A stretch of 28,316 bases of DNA from JAFHCF01 sp048497495 (lineage in GTDB: Bacteria; Pseudomonadota; Alphaproteobacteria; Rhizobiales; Ancalomicrobiaceae), in assembly GCA_048497495.1 (NCBI GenBank), contig JAFHCF010000063.1:1-28316 (forward strand), given 5' to 3'. A program made the translations under genes and the position numbers. Below are positions 9,539-18,337 of this stretch, piece after piece. The notes beneath the pieces were generated by a model that saw nothing but the letters and a program-made list of their open reading frames with translations, was not told the DNA's origin and made no database searches. Every line of letters starts with the position of its first letter. Within the stretch, counting starts at the first letter, position 1.

Positions 9539-10615
9539 ATGACGGGAAGCCTCTACCTGCTTCACGACCGCCCGGGCGATGACGAACCCGACTATCTCGA
9601 AGCCCTCGCGGCGGTCGAGAACGTCATCGCTCTGCGGTGGGGTGAAGTCGCCCGGCCCCACCGGATCGTCGACCACCCCTGGCTGATCGACTTCGCCGAG
9701 ATCGACCACGCCAAGACGGCCTTTCTACATCTTTCGCTGACCAGGACGGGAGGCGCCCCGCGCCTCTTCGTCGCCAATACCAACGACGAGGGTCTCCTCG
9801 CCAGGATAAGAGGCTTCGGCACGACGAGGATCGCTTCGCCGCCGATCGACGTCGCGGGGATCGGCCGTATCCTCCATGACCATCACGCCGCGCGCCGCGA
9901 CGACACGACCCGCAGGACGGCCGTGAATCCCCTGGGTCTGGAGGCGGTCGCGGGAGCGACCGCCGTGCTCGAGAGGGTCTTCGAGGCCTGCATCGGGGGA
10001 CTGACCATCGACGAGGAATTCCTCGCGGACGTGGCCTCGGCGGTGTTGCCCGCCATTCGCGAGATCGGGCTCGACTCCTGGCTCGAAATCGTTCGCGACC
10101 ATCACACCGGAACCTACCAGCACAGCCTGATCACCATGGGGGTCGCGGTCGGCTTCGGCCGGGCCCTCGGTCTCGACCGAGAGACCGTCCACCGCCTGGC
10201 GCTCGCCGGCCTCCTCCACGACGTCGGCAAGTTCTGGGTACCCGAGGAAATCCTCTCCAAACCCGGCAAACTCGGCCCCGAGGAGCTCGAGATCGTCCGC
10301 AGGCACAGCCGGGACGGGTGGGCGGTGTTGCGGGCCTCCGGCCTTCCGCTCGGCGAGGACGTCTTCGATGCCATCCTCCACCACCACGAATATCTCGACG
10401 GCAGCGGCTACCCCGACGGCCTCCGGGCCGAGCAGATCTCGACCCTGACCCGCATCCTGACGATCGCCGACATCTATGGGGCGTTGGCCGAGACGCGCTC
10501 CTACCGCCCGGCCCTGAAGCCCCGGGAAATCCGCCCGATCCTCCAGGCGATGGCCGATCGTGGCCGCATCGACGCGAAACTCCTCCGGGCGCTGCCCTTG
10601 GTCCGCTCGACCTGA
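9539..10615 (+). CDS. HD-GYP domain cyclic-di-GMP phosphodiesterase
   Basis: The protein has 358 residues. The C-terminal half (about 165-350) carries complete HD-GYP motifs: a metal-binding H227-D228 in LLHDVGKFWVPEEI, then HHE at 282-284, D287 and GYP at 290-292 in HHEYLDGSGYP, and a trailing IADIYGAL helix. These are the residues of enzymes that hydrolyse c-di-GMP to pGpG or GMP. The N-terminal 150 residues match no domain I can name. They look like a degenerate receiver-like or other regulatory fold. A TTG at 9524 could extend the frame by five codons, but GGGAG lies about 8 bases before the ATG at 9539. No membrane segment is visible. It is probably co-transcribed with the chemoreceptor, linking an envelope signal to c-di-GMP turnover. 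That link is inference. Confidence 0.92.
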   Translation: MTGSLYLLHDRPGDDEPDYLEALAAVENVIALRWGEVARPHRIVDHPWLIDFAEIDHAKTAFLHLSLTRTGGAPRLFVANTNDEGLLARIRGFGTTRIASPPIDVAGIGRILHDHHAARRDDTTRRTAVNPLGLEAVAGATAVLERVFEACIGGLTIDEEFLADVASAVLPAIREIGLDSWLEIVRDHHTGTYQHSLITMGVAVGFGRALGLDRETVHRLALAGLLHDVGKFWVPEEILSKPGKLGPEELEIVRRHSRDGWAVLRASGLPLGEDVFDAILHHHEYLDGSGYPDGLRAEQISTLTRILTIADIYGALAETRSYRPALKPREIRPILQAMADRGRIDAKLLRALPLVRST

Positions 10616-10658
10616 GCCCCGGACCGACGCGCTCCGACGGAAACCGCCGAAGAAGACG

Positions 10659-10694
10659 AAAAAGCCCGGCGCGGTTTCCCGCCCGGGCATTTTC
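10659..10694. terminator. Bidirectional intrinsic terminator between the HD-GYP and DUF4167 genes
   Basis: A stem GCCCGG (10664-10669) / CCGGGC (10683-10688), extended by inner GCGG/CCGC pairs, is flanked by AAAAA on the left and TTTT on the right. It can therefore stop transcription on both strands. It lies in the 100-base gap between two convergent genes. Confidence 0.75.
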
Positions 10695-10715
10695 GTCTCT
10701 CGATCGTCGGATCGA

Positions 10716-11792
10716 TCAGTCTTCCGCGGGGGCCGGGGCGGCAGCCGCGGTGCCCTCCTCGCCTCCGGCGAACTCCGGCCGGCGGCCACGGCCGCGACCG
10801 CCACGGGTGCGCCGACGCGGCGTCTCGCCGTCCTCGGCCTCCGGGGTCTCCGCCGCTTCCACGGCCGCCGCCGCCACGGCGGCGACCGCGACGCGCGGCG
10901 GCGCCGCCGTCAGGAAGGCGGGCAGCGCATCGAGGTTGCTCTCGATCGGCTCCTCGCGGGATGAGGCCTCCGACGACGCCGAGCGCGTGGTCTCGCGCGC
11001 CTCGACGGCCTCGCGCGGTTCACGCGGACCACGATCGAATCGGCCCTCGCCACGGGCGGGCCGCTCGCGCGGCGCGCGCGGCGCTTCCGAACGTCCGCCT
11101 TCGCCACGCGGCGCGTCGGTTCTCGGTGCGTCGGTTCGCGGCGCATCACCCCGAGGTTCGCGGAAGTCGGCGCGTCCGCCGGTGCGGAACCGGCTGCGGC
11201 TGGGACGACGGTCGTCGCCCCGCTCGCCGACCACCCGCTCCAGCGCCGAATCGTCGACGAAGGGCTGCGGCGCGTCCGGCGGCATGTAGGGATCGCCGCC
11301 GCGCGTCTCGATGGTCCGGCCTTCGCCGCGACCCTCATAGCCGCGCTGGTCACGCCCGTTCTCCTGGCGCTCGCCACGCGAGCCCTCGACGTTGCCGTTG
11401 ACCTCGGCGCGCGCCTCGCCACCGCGACCGCGCGTATCGAAGCGCGTCTCGGCGTAGCTGTCGTCGCCGTCGTCCTCGTCGTCGTCGACTTGGAGATCGG
11501 ACCGCACCACCTGCATCGGCTGCGGCATCGCGGCCTGCGCCGTGGCGATGATGCGATAATAGTGTTCGGCGTGCTGGAGGTAGCTCTCCGCCAGAACCGG
11601 GTCGCCGCTCGACTGGGCGTCACGCGCCAGCGAGACGTATTTCTCCGCGATATGAAGCGCCGTGCCGCGGATCTTGACGTCCGGTCCGGTCGATTCGTAG
11701 CTCCGGCTCAGCGGGTTGGGGCCCTTGCGGCCGGGATTGCTGCTTCCGCCGCCCCGGCCACGCATCCTCTTGTTGGAATTTCCCTGTCTCAT
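10716..11792 (-). CDS. DUF4167 domain-containing protein with Arg/Gly/Glu-rich tail
   Basis: The protein has 358 residues. The conserved DUF4167 part is the first 85 or so residues (from MRQGNSNKRMRGRG, including PLSRSYESTGPDVKIRGTA and the helical YLQHAEHYYRII segment). The rest is low-complexity and probably disordered, with many RG, RGE and PR motifs, short tandem repeats (APRTD units encoded near 11105-11155) and a final RRTRGGRGRGRRPEF patch before an acidic/Ala end. RG-rich tails commonly bind RNA, so an RNA-binding role is likely but inferred; no function is established that I know of. A longer frame starts at 11888, but the ATG at 11792 gives the family's usual N-terminus. In Hyphomicrobiales this gene usually sits next to prmC, as here. 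Confidence 0.88.
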   Translation of the reverse strand: MRQGNSNKRMRGRGGGSSNPGRKGPNPLSRSYESTGPDVKIRGTALHIAEKYVSLARDAQSSGDPVLAESYLQHAEHYYRIIATAQAAMPQPMQVVRSDLQVDDDEDDGDDSYAETRFDTRGRGGEARAEVNGNVEGSRGERQENGRDQRGYEGRGEGRTIETRGGDPYMPPDAPQPFVDDSALERVVGERGDDRRPSRSRFRTGGRADFREPRGDAPRTDAPRTDAPRGEGGRSEAPRAPRERPARGEGRFDRGPREPREAVEARETTRSASSEASSREEPIESNLDALPAFLTAAPPRVAVAAVAAAAVEAAETPEAEDGETPRRRTRGGRGRGRRPEFAGGEEGTAAAAPAPAED

Positions 11793-11909
11793 CCTGGTGC
11801 GATCTCGTCCGAGGAAAAACTTCGTCTCGATGCCCGCGCGACCGAATGTCGTCACGAGCGGTACCGACCGACGCGGCCGGTATCCCATGCACTCCGAATC
11901 ATCGACCCG

Positions 11910-11963
11910 GAGCCATTTCTCGTCGCCAGACGACTTGGAAACTCTGGCGACGAGGAATGGCTC
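11910..11963. repeat. 21-bp inverted repeat (large stem-loop) upstream of DUF4167
   Basis: The arms 11910-11930 (beginning GAGCCATT and ending CGCCAGA) and 11943-11963 (beginning TCTGGCG and ending AATGGCTC) are complementary at 20 of 21 positions around a 12-base loop. The one exception (11918 against 11955) is a T-G pair in plus-strand sense and A-C in minus-strand sense. A second pair, AGCGGTAC (11857-11864) and GTACCGCT (11972-11979), brackets the stem. No T run follows on either strand, so it is not a simple terminator. It could be a leader RNA structure for DUF4167 or a palindromic repeat element. Confidence 0.8.
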
Positions 11964-12324
11964 GGTCCTTCGTACCGCTTGCCGCAGGGCCTCGTCTTTC
12001 GATCACGGGCCGCCGGAGGTCTCACATCTCCCGTCGTGAAAGGCCTGTCGATCCGCGATCGGCCGTCGTGCCGAACCCCGGCGCCGACGGCGCCGCTCCC
12101 GTGCCGGACACCGGTCGCGAACCGGATCGAAACAGAACACGCGGGGATTGGGGCGGCACGTGCCTCTCGTTTCTGAAGACGACCGATTGAGCTGTGGCGC
12201 GGCCTAGCGGGACCCGCACCACCGACGCCGGACGATTTCTCGTGCCTACGAGCGAACTTCCGGCGGGAGCGCTGTTCGAGCGCTGTCCGGTCGATCTGCG
12301 TCGACGCTCTGCTTCGGTGCTGGG

Positions 12325-12353
12325 AACCTATCGATTTCTCCGCGCATTTCCAA
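12325..12353 (-). promoter_or_regulatory. Candidate sigma70 promoter for DUF4167
   Basis: On the minus strand TTGGAA (12348-12353) and TAGGTT (12325-12330) are separated by 17 bases. The -35 matches four of six consensus positions and the -10 three of six. Its place just after the prmC stop fits an independent promoter for the DUF4167 gene. Weak by sequence alone. Confidence 0.38.
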
Positions 12354-12388
12354 GGCCTAATTTCCGCCGCCCGCCATTCCGCGTCGTC

Positions 12389-13284
12389 TCACCGCCCGTC
12401 CGCCGTCGCGCGTCGGGCCGTCACCACCCGGTCTCGACCGGCGAGATCGGGGGCGACCGTCACCGCCTCGAGCCCCGCCGCCGCGACCAACGCCGCCACC
12501 GCCGCGCCCTGCCGCCAGCCGATCTCGAGCGCCAGGAGGCCGCCGGGACGCAAGGCGCCGGCGGCCCGCGGCGCGATCGCGCGGTAGGCGTCGAGCCCGT
12601 CGACACCGCCGTCGAGGGCGAGCCGGGGATCGTGGAGCCGGACCTCGGCATCGAGCGTCGCGATCTCGCCCGTGGCGATGTAGGGCGGATTGGAGACGAT
12701 CAGATCGAAGGCGTCGGGCGCCAGCGCCTCGGCGTAGGAACCTCGGACGAAATGCGCCCGCCCCGCCACGCCGTTGGCCTCGGCATTGGCCCGCGCCGTC
12801 GCCAGCGCTTCGGCCGAGAGATCGGTCGCCACCCCGATCGCCTTCGGTCGCGCGACCAGGATCGCCACCAGGATCGCCCCCGACCCCACCCCGAGATCGG
12901 CGAAGACGAAGGATTCCTCGGCCGAAAAGTGCTCGATCACCGCCTCCACCAGGCTCTCCGTGTCGGGGCGCGGCACCAGGGTCTCGGCCGACAGACGGAA
13001 GTCGAGGCCATGGAAGCCGGCCGAGCCGATCAGCCGTTGCACCGGTTCGCCGGCGAGGCGCCGCCGGGCGAGATCGGCGAGGCGCAGCGCCCGCGCGCCA
13101 TCGACCGGCCGGTCGGCGCCGACCGTCAAGCCGGTGAGGTCGAGCCCCAACACGTGGCCGGCGAGCATTCGCGCCTCCGCCTCCGCCCCCTCGAGGCCGG
13201 CCTCGGCGAAGGCCGCGCGCACCAGGCGCGTCGCCCGGCCGACGTCGAGCCCCTCCGCCGCCAGCCGGGCGAGACCGTCGTCGC

Positions 13285-13288
<4 letters not shown>
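12389..13288 (-). CDS. prmC: Peptide chain release factor N5-glutamine methyltransferase PrmC
   Basis: This SAM-dependent enzyme methylates the glutamine of the GGQ motif in RF1 and RF2, increasing termination efficiency. The 299 residues comprise an N-terminal helical substrate-recognition domain (about 1-90, with GEPVQRLIGSAGFHGLDFRL typical of PrmC) and a Rossmann methyltransferase domain. The SAM-binding motif I (FADLGVGSGAI) lies near residue 135, and the catalytic NPPY motif in DLIVSNPPYIATGEI is near 199-202. The start codon overlaps the prfA stop by four bases (ATGA), so the enzyme and its substrate RF1 are translationally coupled. All key motifs are present. Confidence 0.96.
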
Positions 13289-14361
<1,073 letters not shown>

Positions 14362-14428
14362 GGGACGGGGCGGCCTCGAGAAGCGAAGGGGGAGCGTCGG
14401 GCTCGAGCCGACGAGACGACCCGCCTCG

Positions 14429-16705
14429 CTAGGGCTGCACCGTGATCCCCTGTTCGTCGGCGAAGGCACGCAGCATGGCGCGGATGTCGTCGGTCGGTCG
14501 ACCGGCCTCGAGCCGCGGCAGGAGCCGGGCGCGCAACTTGCCGACGTCGAGTTCGAGCAGCATCGTCTTCACCGGCCCGACCGACGACGACGCCATCGAC
14601 AGCGAGCGATAGCCGAGGCCGATCAGCGCCATCGCCTCGAGCGGCTTGCCCGACAACTCGCCGCACAGCGTCAACGGCACGTGATGCTCGGTCGCCTTGT
14701 CCTGGATCAGCTTCAGCATCCTCAGGAACGGCCGCGACAGCGGATCGTAGCGCCCGGCCATGCGGTTGTTGCCGCGATCCGACGCCATCGCGAACTGGAA
14801 GAGATCGTTGGATCCGACCGAGGCGAAATGGACCTTGCCGAAGAGTTCGTCGAGCTGGAACAACAGCGACGGCACCTCGATCATCACGCCGAGCTTGATC
14901 GTCTCCGGCATCTCGTAGCCGAGCCGCTTGAGAAAATGCTTCTCGCGCTCGACGATCACCTGAGCCCGTTCGAACTCCGACACCTCGGTGATCATCGGGA
15001 ACATCAGACGGAGCTCGCGCCGCGCCGCCGCCTTCAGCAGGGCGCGGACCTGGATGCGCAACAGACCGGGACGATCGAGGCCGATGCGGATCGCCCGCCA
15101 ACCCATCGCCGGGTTTTCCTCCTCGTCGAAATTCTGGGCATAGGGCAGCACCTTGTCGCCGCCGATGTCGAGCGAACGGAAGGTGACCGGCTTGCCGCCC
15201 GCCGATTCCATCACCTTGGCGTAGAGCTGCTCCTGCTCGCCCGAGCGCGGAAACGACGAGGCGACCATGAACTGCAGCTCGGTGCGGAACAGGCCGATCC
15301 CCGAGGCGCCGCTGTCTTCCAGATGCGGCAGGTCGAGGAACAGGCCGGAATTCAGCAGGAGCTGGACGTGCTGGCCGTCCTTGGTGATCGACGGCCGCGA
15401 TTTCAGCCGCCGATACTGCGCCTGCCGCCGGGCGCGGAAGCGCACCTTCTCGGCGAAGGCCGATTCGACGTCGTGGGCGGGGCGCAGATGGACGATGCCG
15501 AGCTCGCCGTCGATGACGATCGAATCGCCGGTCTCCACCAGCGAGACGACGCCGGGCACCTGACCGACGATCGGCAGGCCCATCGAGCGGGCGACGATCG
15601 AGATGTGGCTGGTCGGCGCGCCTTCTTCCAGCACCAGACCCTTCACCCGGTCGCGGTCGTAGTCGAAGAGATCGGCCGCCCCCATGTTGCGGGCGACGAT
15701 GATCGCATCCTTGGGCAGCACCCCCGACACCGGCCCGTGCGGCCGGCCCATCAACTCGCGGATCAGCCGATTGGCGAGGGCGTCGAAGTCGTGCAGCCGC
15801 TCGCGCAGATAGGGGTCGGTCTGGCGCAGCATGCGGGCGCGGGTGTCCGACTGGACCTTCTCCACCGCCGCTTCCGCCGTCAGGCCGTTCTTGACGGCCT
15901 CCTCCATCTTGCGCACCCAACCGCGGTCGTAGGCGAACATGCGGTAGGCCTCGAGCACGTCGCGGTGCTCGCCGATCTGGTCGACGTCGGAGCGCTGCAA
16001 CAGGTCGTCGACCGAGATCCTGAGCTTCTCGATCGCCGCGTCGAGGCGGTTGAGCTCGCGCCGGGCGTCGTCGGCGATCAGATCGGAGACGACGACGCGC
16101 GGCTCGTGCAGCACCACGTGGCCGAGGCCGACGCCCTCGCCGAAGCCGATGCCCTGCATCTGCATCGAACGCTTGAGGTCGAGCGACGAGCCCGGCTTCA
16201 ACAAGGGTTCGAGCCCGCCGGCGGCGATCATCTCGGCGATGATCATCGCGGTGGTCTGGAGAACCTCGACCTCTTCTTCCTGATAGGTGCGATGCGCCTT
16301 GTTCTGGACGACCAGGACGCCGAGGGTGCGGCCGGCGCGCAGGATCGGCACGCCGAGGAAGGCGTTGAAGATCTCCTCGCCGGTCTCCGGCTTGTAGGCG
16401 AAGGCGGGGTGCGACTGGGCGTTGGGCAGGTTGAGGCAGCGCGCGTCGGCGGCGATCAGGCCGACGAGGCCCTCGCCGACCTTCAGCGCCGTCTGGTGCA
16501 CCGCCTCGCGCTTCAGGCCGACGGTGGCGGCGAGTTCGAGCACGTTGTCGGCGCGCAGCACATAGACCGAGCCGACTTCCGCCACCATGTTGGAGGCGAT
16601 CTGTTCGACGATCTTGTCGAGCCGATCCTGCGCCGCGATCGGCTCGGCCATGACCTCGCGCAACCGGCGGAGCAACAGGCGCGGCGCGCCGAGAGATCCT
16701 CGCAT
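14429..16705 (-). CDS. ptsP: Phosphoenolpyruvate--protein phosphotransferase PtsP (enzyme I-Ntr)
   Basis: This is the first enzyme of the nitrogen PTS: it takes phosphate from PEP and passes it to NPr. It acts in the cytoplasm and responds to nitrogen status (glutamine and 2-oxoglutarate in relatives). The 758 residues comprise an N-terminal GAF domain (about 20-165), the PEP-utiliser N-terminal and mobile domains with the phosphorylated H367 in EGAPTSHISIVARSMGLP, and a C-terminal TIM barrel with GIGLFRTELQF, VGSNDLFQFAMASDRGN and CGELSGKPLEAM. The ATG at 16705 is preceded by GGAGCAGGG; an upstream frame start at 16786 is less likely. The GAF domain distinguishes it from sugar-PTS EI. It is downstream of lysC by 100 bases and upstream of prfA, a common rhizobial arrangement. 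Confidence 0.97.
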   Translation of the reverse strand: MRGSLGAPRLLLRRLREVMAEPIAAQDRLDKIVEQIASNMVAEVGSVYVLRADNVLELAATVGLKREAVHQTALKVGEGLVGLIAADARCLNLPNAQSHPAFAYKPETGEEIFNAFLGVPILRAGRTLGVLVVQNKAHRTYQEEEVEVLQTTAMIIAEMIAAGGLEPLLKPGSSLDLKRSMQMQGIGFGEGVGLGHVVLHEPRVVVSDLIADDARRELNRLDAAIEKLRISVDDLLQRSDVDQIGEHRDVLEAYRMFAYDRGWVRKMEEAVKNGLTAEAAVEKVQSDTRARMLRQTDPYLRERLHDFDALANRLIRELMGRPHGPVSGVLPKDAIIVARNMGAADLFDYDRDRVKGLVLEEGAPTSHISIVARSMGLPIVGQVPGVVSLVETGDSIVIDGELGIVHLRPAHDVESAFAEKVRFRARRQAQYRRLKSRPSITKDGQHVQLLLNSGLFLDLPHLEDSGASGIGLFRTELQFMVASSFPRSGEQEQLYAKVMESAGGKPVTFRSLDIGGDKVLPYAQNFDEEENPAMGWRAIRIGLDRPGLLRIQVRALLKAAARRELRLMFPMITEVSEFERAQVIVEREKHFLKRLGYEMPETIKLGVMIEVPSLLFQLDELFGKVHFASVGSNDLFQFAMASDRGNNRMAGRYDPLSRPFLRMLKLIQDKATEHHVPLTLCGELSGKPLEAMALIGLGYRSLSMASSSVGPVKTMLLELDVGKLRARLLPRLEAGRPTDDIRAMLRAFADEQGITVQP

Positions 16706-16805
16706 CCCTGCTCCTCCTCGTGTCTCGCGAGCACCGCCTCGCGTCCACGCGGCGGCATTCGGGGGTTGGTCCGGCGACGCACGCACGCGGCGAGCGCTTC
16801 CTCCC

Positions 16806-18080
16806 TCAATGCTTATCGAGACCGTAGACCGAATGCAAAGTGCGAACCGCCAGTTCGGTGTACGCCGCGTCGATCAGCACCGAGATCTTGATCTCCGAGG
16901 TGGTGATGGCGCGGATGTTGATGCCCTTGGAGGCCAGCGCCTTGAACGCCATCGAGGCGACGCCGGCGTGGGACCGCATGCCGATGCCGATCACCGAGAC
17001 CTTGACCACGTCGGCCGAGGACTCGATCACCACCTTGCCGATCTCCGCCTGGGCCGCCTCCAGCACCGCCCGGGCCCGCGCCTCGTCGGCCGCCGGCACC
17101 GTGAAGGTGAGGTCGGTGGTCGAACCGTCGGGCGAGGTGTTCTGCACGATCATGTCGACGTTGATGTTGGCCTCGGCCAAGGCGCCGAACACCGCCGCGG
17201 CGACGCCGGGCTTGTCGGCGACGCGACGCAGCGAGATCTGCGCTTCGTCCTTGGAGTAGGCGATCCCGGTGACGACCTGATTTTCCACGATCTCGTCCTC
17301 GTCGCAGATGAGCGTTCCCGGAGGATTGCCGTTCTCGTCGACGCCGACGGAGTCGGGATCGTCGAAGCTCGAACGGACGAAGGTCCGGACCTTGTAGACC
17401 ATGGCGAGCTCGACCGAGCGCACCTGCAGAACCTTGGCCCCGAGCGAGGCCATTTCCAACATTTCCTCGAAGGCCACCTTCTCCAGCCGCCGCGCCTTGG
17501 CGACGATGCGGGGGTCGGTGGTGTAGACGCCGTCGACGTCGGTGTAGATGTCGCAGCGTTCCGCCTGGATCGCCGCAGCGATCGCCACGGCGGACGTGTC
17601 CGAGCCGCCGCGCCCGAGCGTCGCGACCCGGCCGGTCGGGCCGATGCCCTGGAACCCGGCGACCACCGCCACCTCGCCCGTCTCCATCGCCGCGATCAGC
17701 CTGGAGCCGTCGATGTCCATGATCCGCGCCGAGCCGTGCGCCTCGTCGGTGACCAGCGGGATCTGCCAACCCTGCCAGGAGCGCGCCGCGATCCCCATCG
17801 ACTGCAGCACGATGGCGAGCAGCCCCGAGGTCACCAACTCGCCGGAGGCGACGACCGCGTCATATTCCTTCTGGTCGAAGAGCCCGCCGTTGGCGTTGCC
17901 GGTGGCGGCCGCCTCGTTGACGTGAGCGACCAACTGATTGGTGACGCCCGACATCGCCGAGACGACGACCGCGACCTGATGGCCGGCCTTCACCTCGCGG
18001 GCGACATGGCGGGCCACGTTGCGGATGCGTTCGACGGTGGCGACGGACGTGCCGCCGAATTTCAAGACCAGACGGGCCAT
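16806..18080 (-). CDS. lysC: Aspartate kinase
   Basis: The enzyme phosphorylates aspartate, the first step to lysine, threonine, methionine and diaminopimelate. The 424 residues are usual for the class with a catalytic domain and two regulatory ACT domains. The start MARLVLKFGGTSV carries the KFGGTS signature. RGGSDTSAVAIAAAI (near residue 160) and TDVDGVYTTDPRIV (near 180) line the active site. ACT domains occupy about 265-340 and 345-415, including the VSVIGIGMRSHAGVASMAFKAL segment, so feedback inhibition by lysine and/or threonine is expected. A GAGAGG stretch lies upstream of the ATG. It is probably the first gene of the lysC-ptsP-prfA-prmC transcript and diverges from ubiG over 257 bases. 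No lysine riboswitch is evident upstream. Confidence 0.97.
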   Translation of the reverse strand: MARLVLKFGGTSVATVERIRNVARHVAREVKAGHQVAVVVSAMSGVTNQLVAHVNEAAATGNANGGLFDQKEYDAVVASGELVTSGLLAIVLQSMGIAARSWQGWQIPLVTDEAHGSARIMDIDGSRLIAAMETGEVAVVAGFQGIGPTGRVATLGRGGSDTSAVAIAAAIQAERCDIYTDVDGVYTTDPRIVAKARRLEKVAFEEMLEMASLGAKVLQVRSVELAMVYKVRTFVRSSFDDPDSVGVDENGNPPGTLICDEDEIVENQVVTGIAYSKDEAQISLRRVADKPGVAAAVFGALAEANINVDMIVQNTSPDGSTTDLTFTVPAADEARARAVLEAAQAEIGKVVIESSADVVKVSVIGIGMRSHAGVASMAFKALASKGINIRAITTSEIKISVLIDAAYTELAVRTLHSVYGLDKH

Positions 18081-18271
18081 CTCTGATGGGGCCTCTCGAG
18101 CGAACCGGGTCGGCGCGCGGGACGTCCCACGCGTTCCTCGGGCGCCGGCTCGAGGCCCCCGAGGAAACGGCGCTTCATACTCGGTTCGCGCGCCTCGATC
18201 AACAAAGCCCGGCTACGCGGTTCCGCGTGGGGCCGGCGCGTCGCGCGGCCCCGCCGCCGCGCCGAAAGCCC

Positions 18272-18301
18272 TTGACCCGGCGCCGGTGGCGGACGACTTA
18301 T
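18272..18301 (+). promoter_or_regulatory. Candidate promoter for ubiG
   Basis: TTGACC (18272-18277) is followed after 18 bases by ACTTAT (18296-18301), 36 bases before the ubiG ATG. The -35 is good (five of six); the -10 is poor (three of six). Alphaproteobacterial -10 elements are often degenerate, so it is plausible but unproven. Confidence 0.4.
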
Positions 18302-18337
18302 CCTCGATCGAGGGCAGGCCGACCGCGAGGAGATCCC

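Larger units (their letters stand above)
11793..12388 (-). promoter_or_regulatory. Long non-coding leader of the DUF4167 gene
   Basis: The 596 bases between the prmC stop and the DUF4167 start contain no credible gene; the short frames here have no family resemblance. A promoter-like pair at the far end (12325-12353) and a 21-bp stem-loop (11910-11963) suggest the stretch is mostly a 5' leader of about 525 bases. In many relatives, as I recall, the prmC-DUF4167 gap is shorter. Alternatively part of it is an inserted palindromic element. Confidence 0.45.

Noticed and set aside
11490..12190. Plus-strand frames across the DUF4167 leader
   Set aside because: They run through the DUF4167 gene antisense or through the palindrome; the peptides are low complexity and unlike any family I know.
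18081..18337. Lysine riboswitch before lysC
   Set aside because: The divergent region is only 257 bases and no lysine-aptamer-like conserved segments were seen; lysC riboswitches are not expected in this group.
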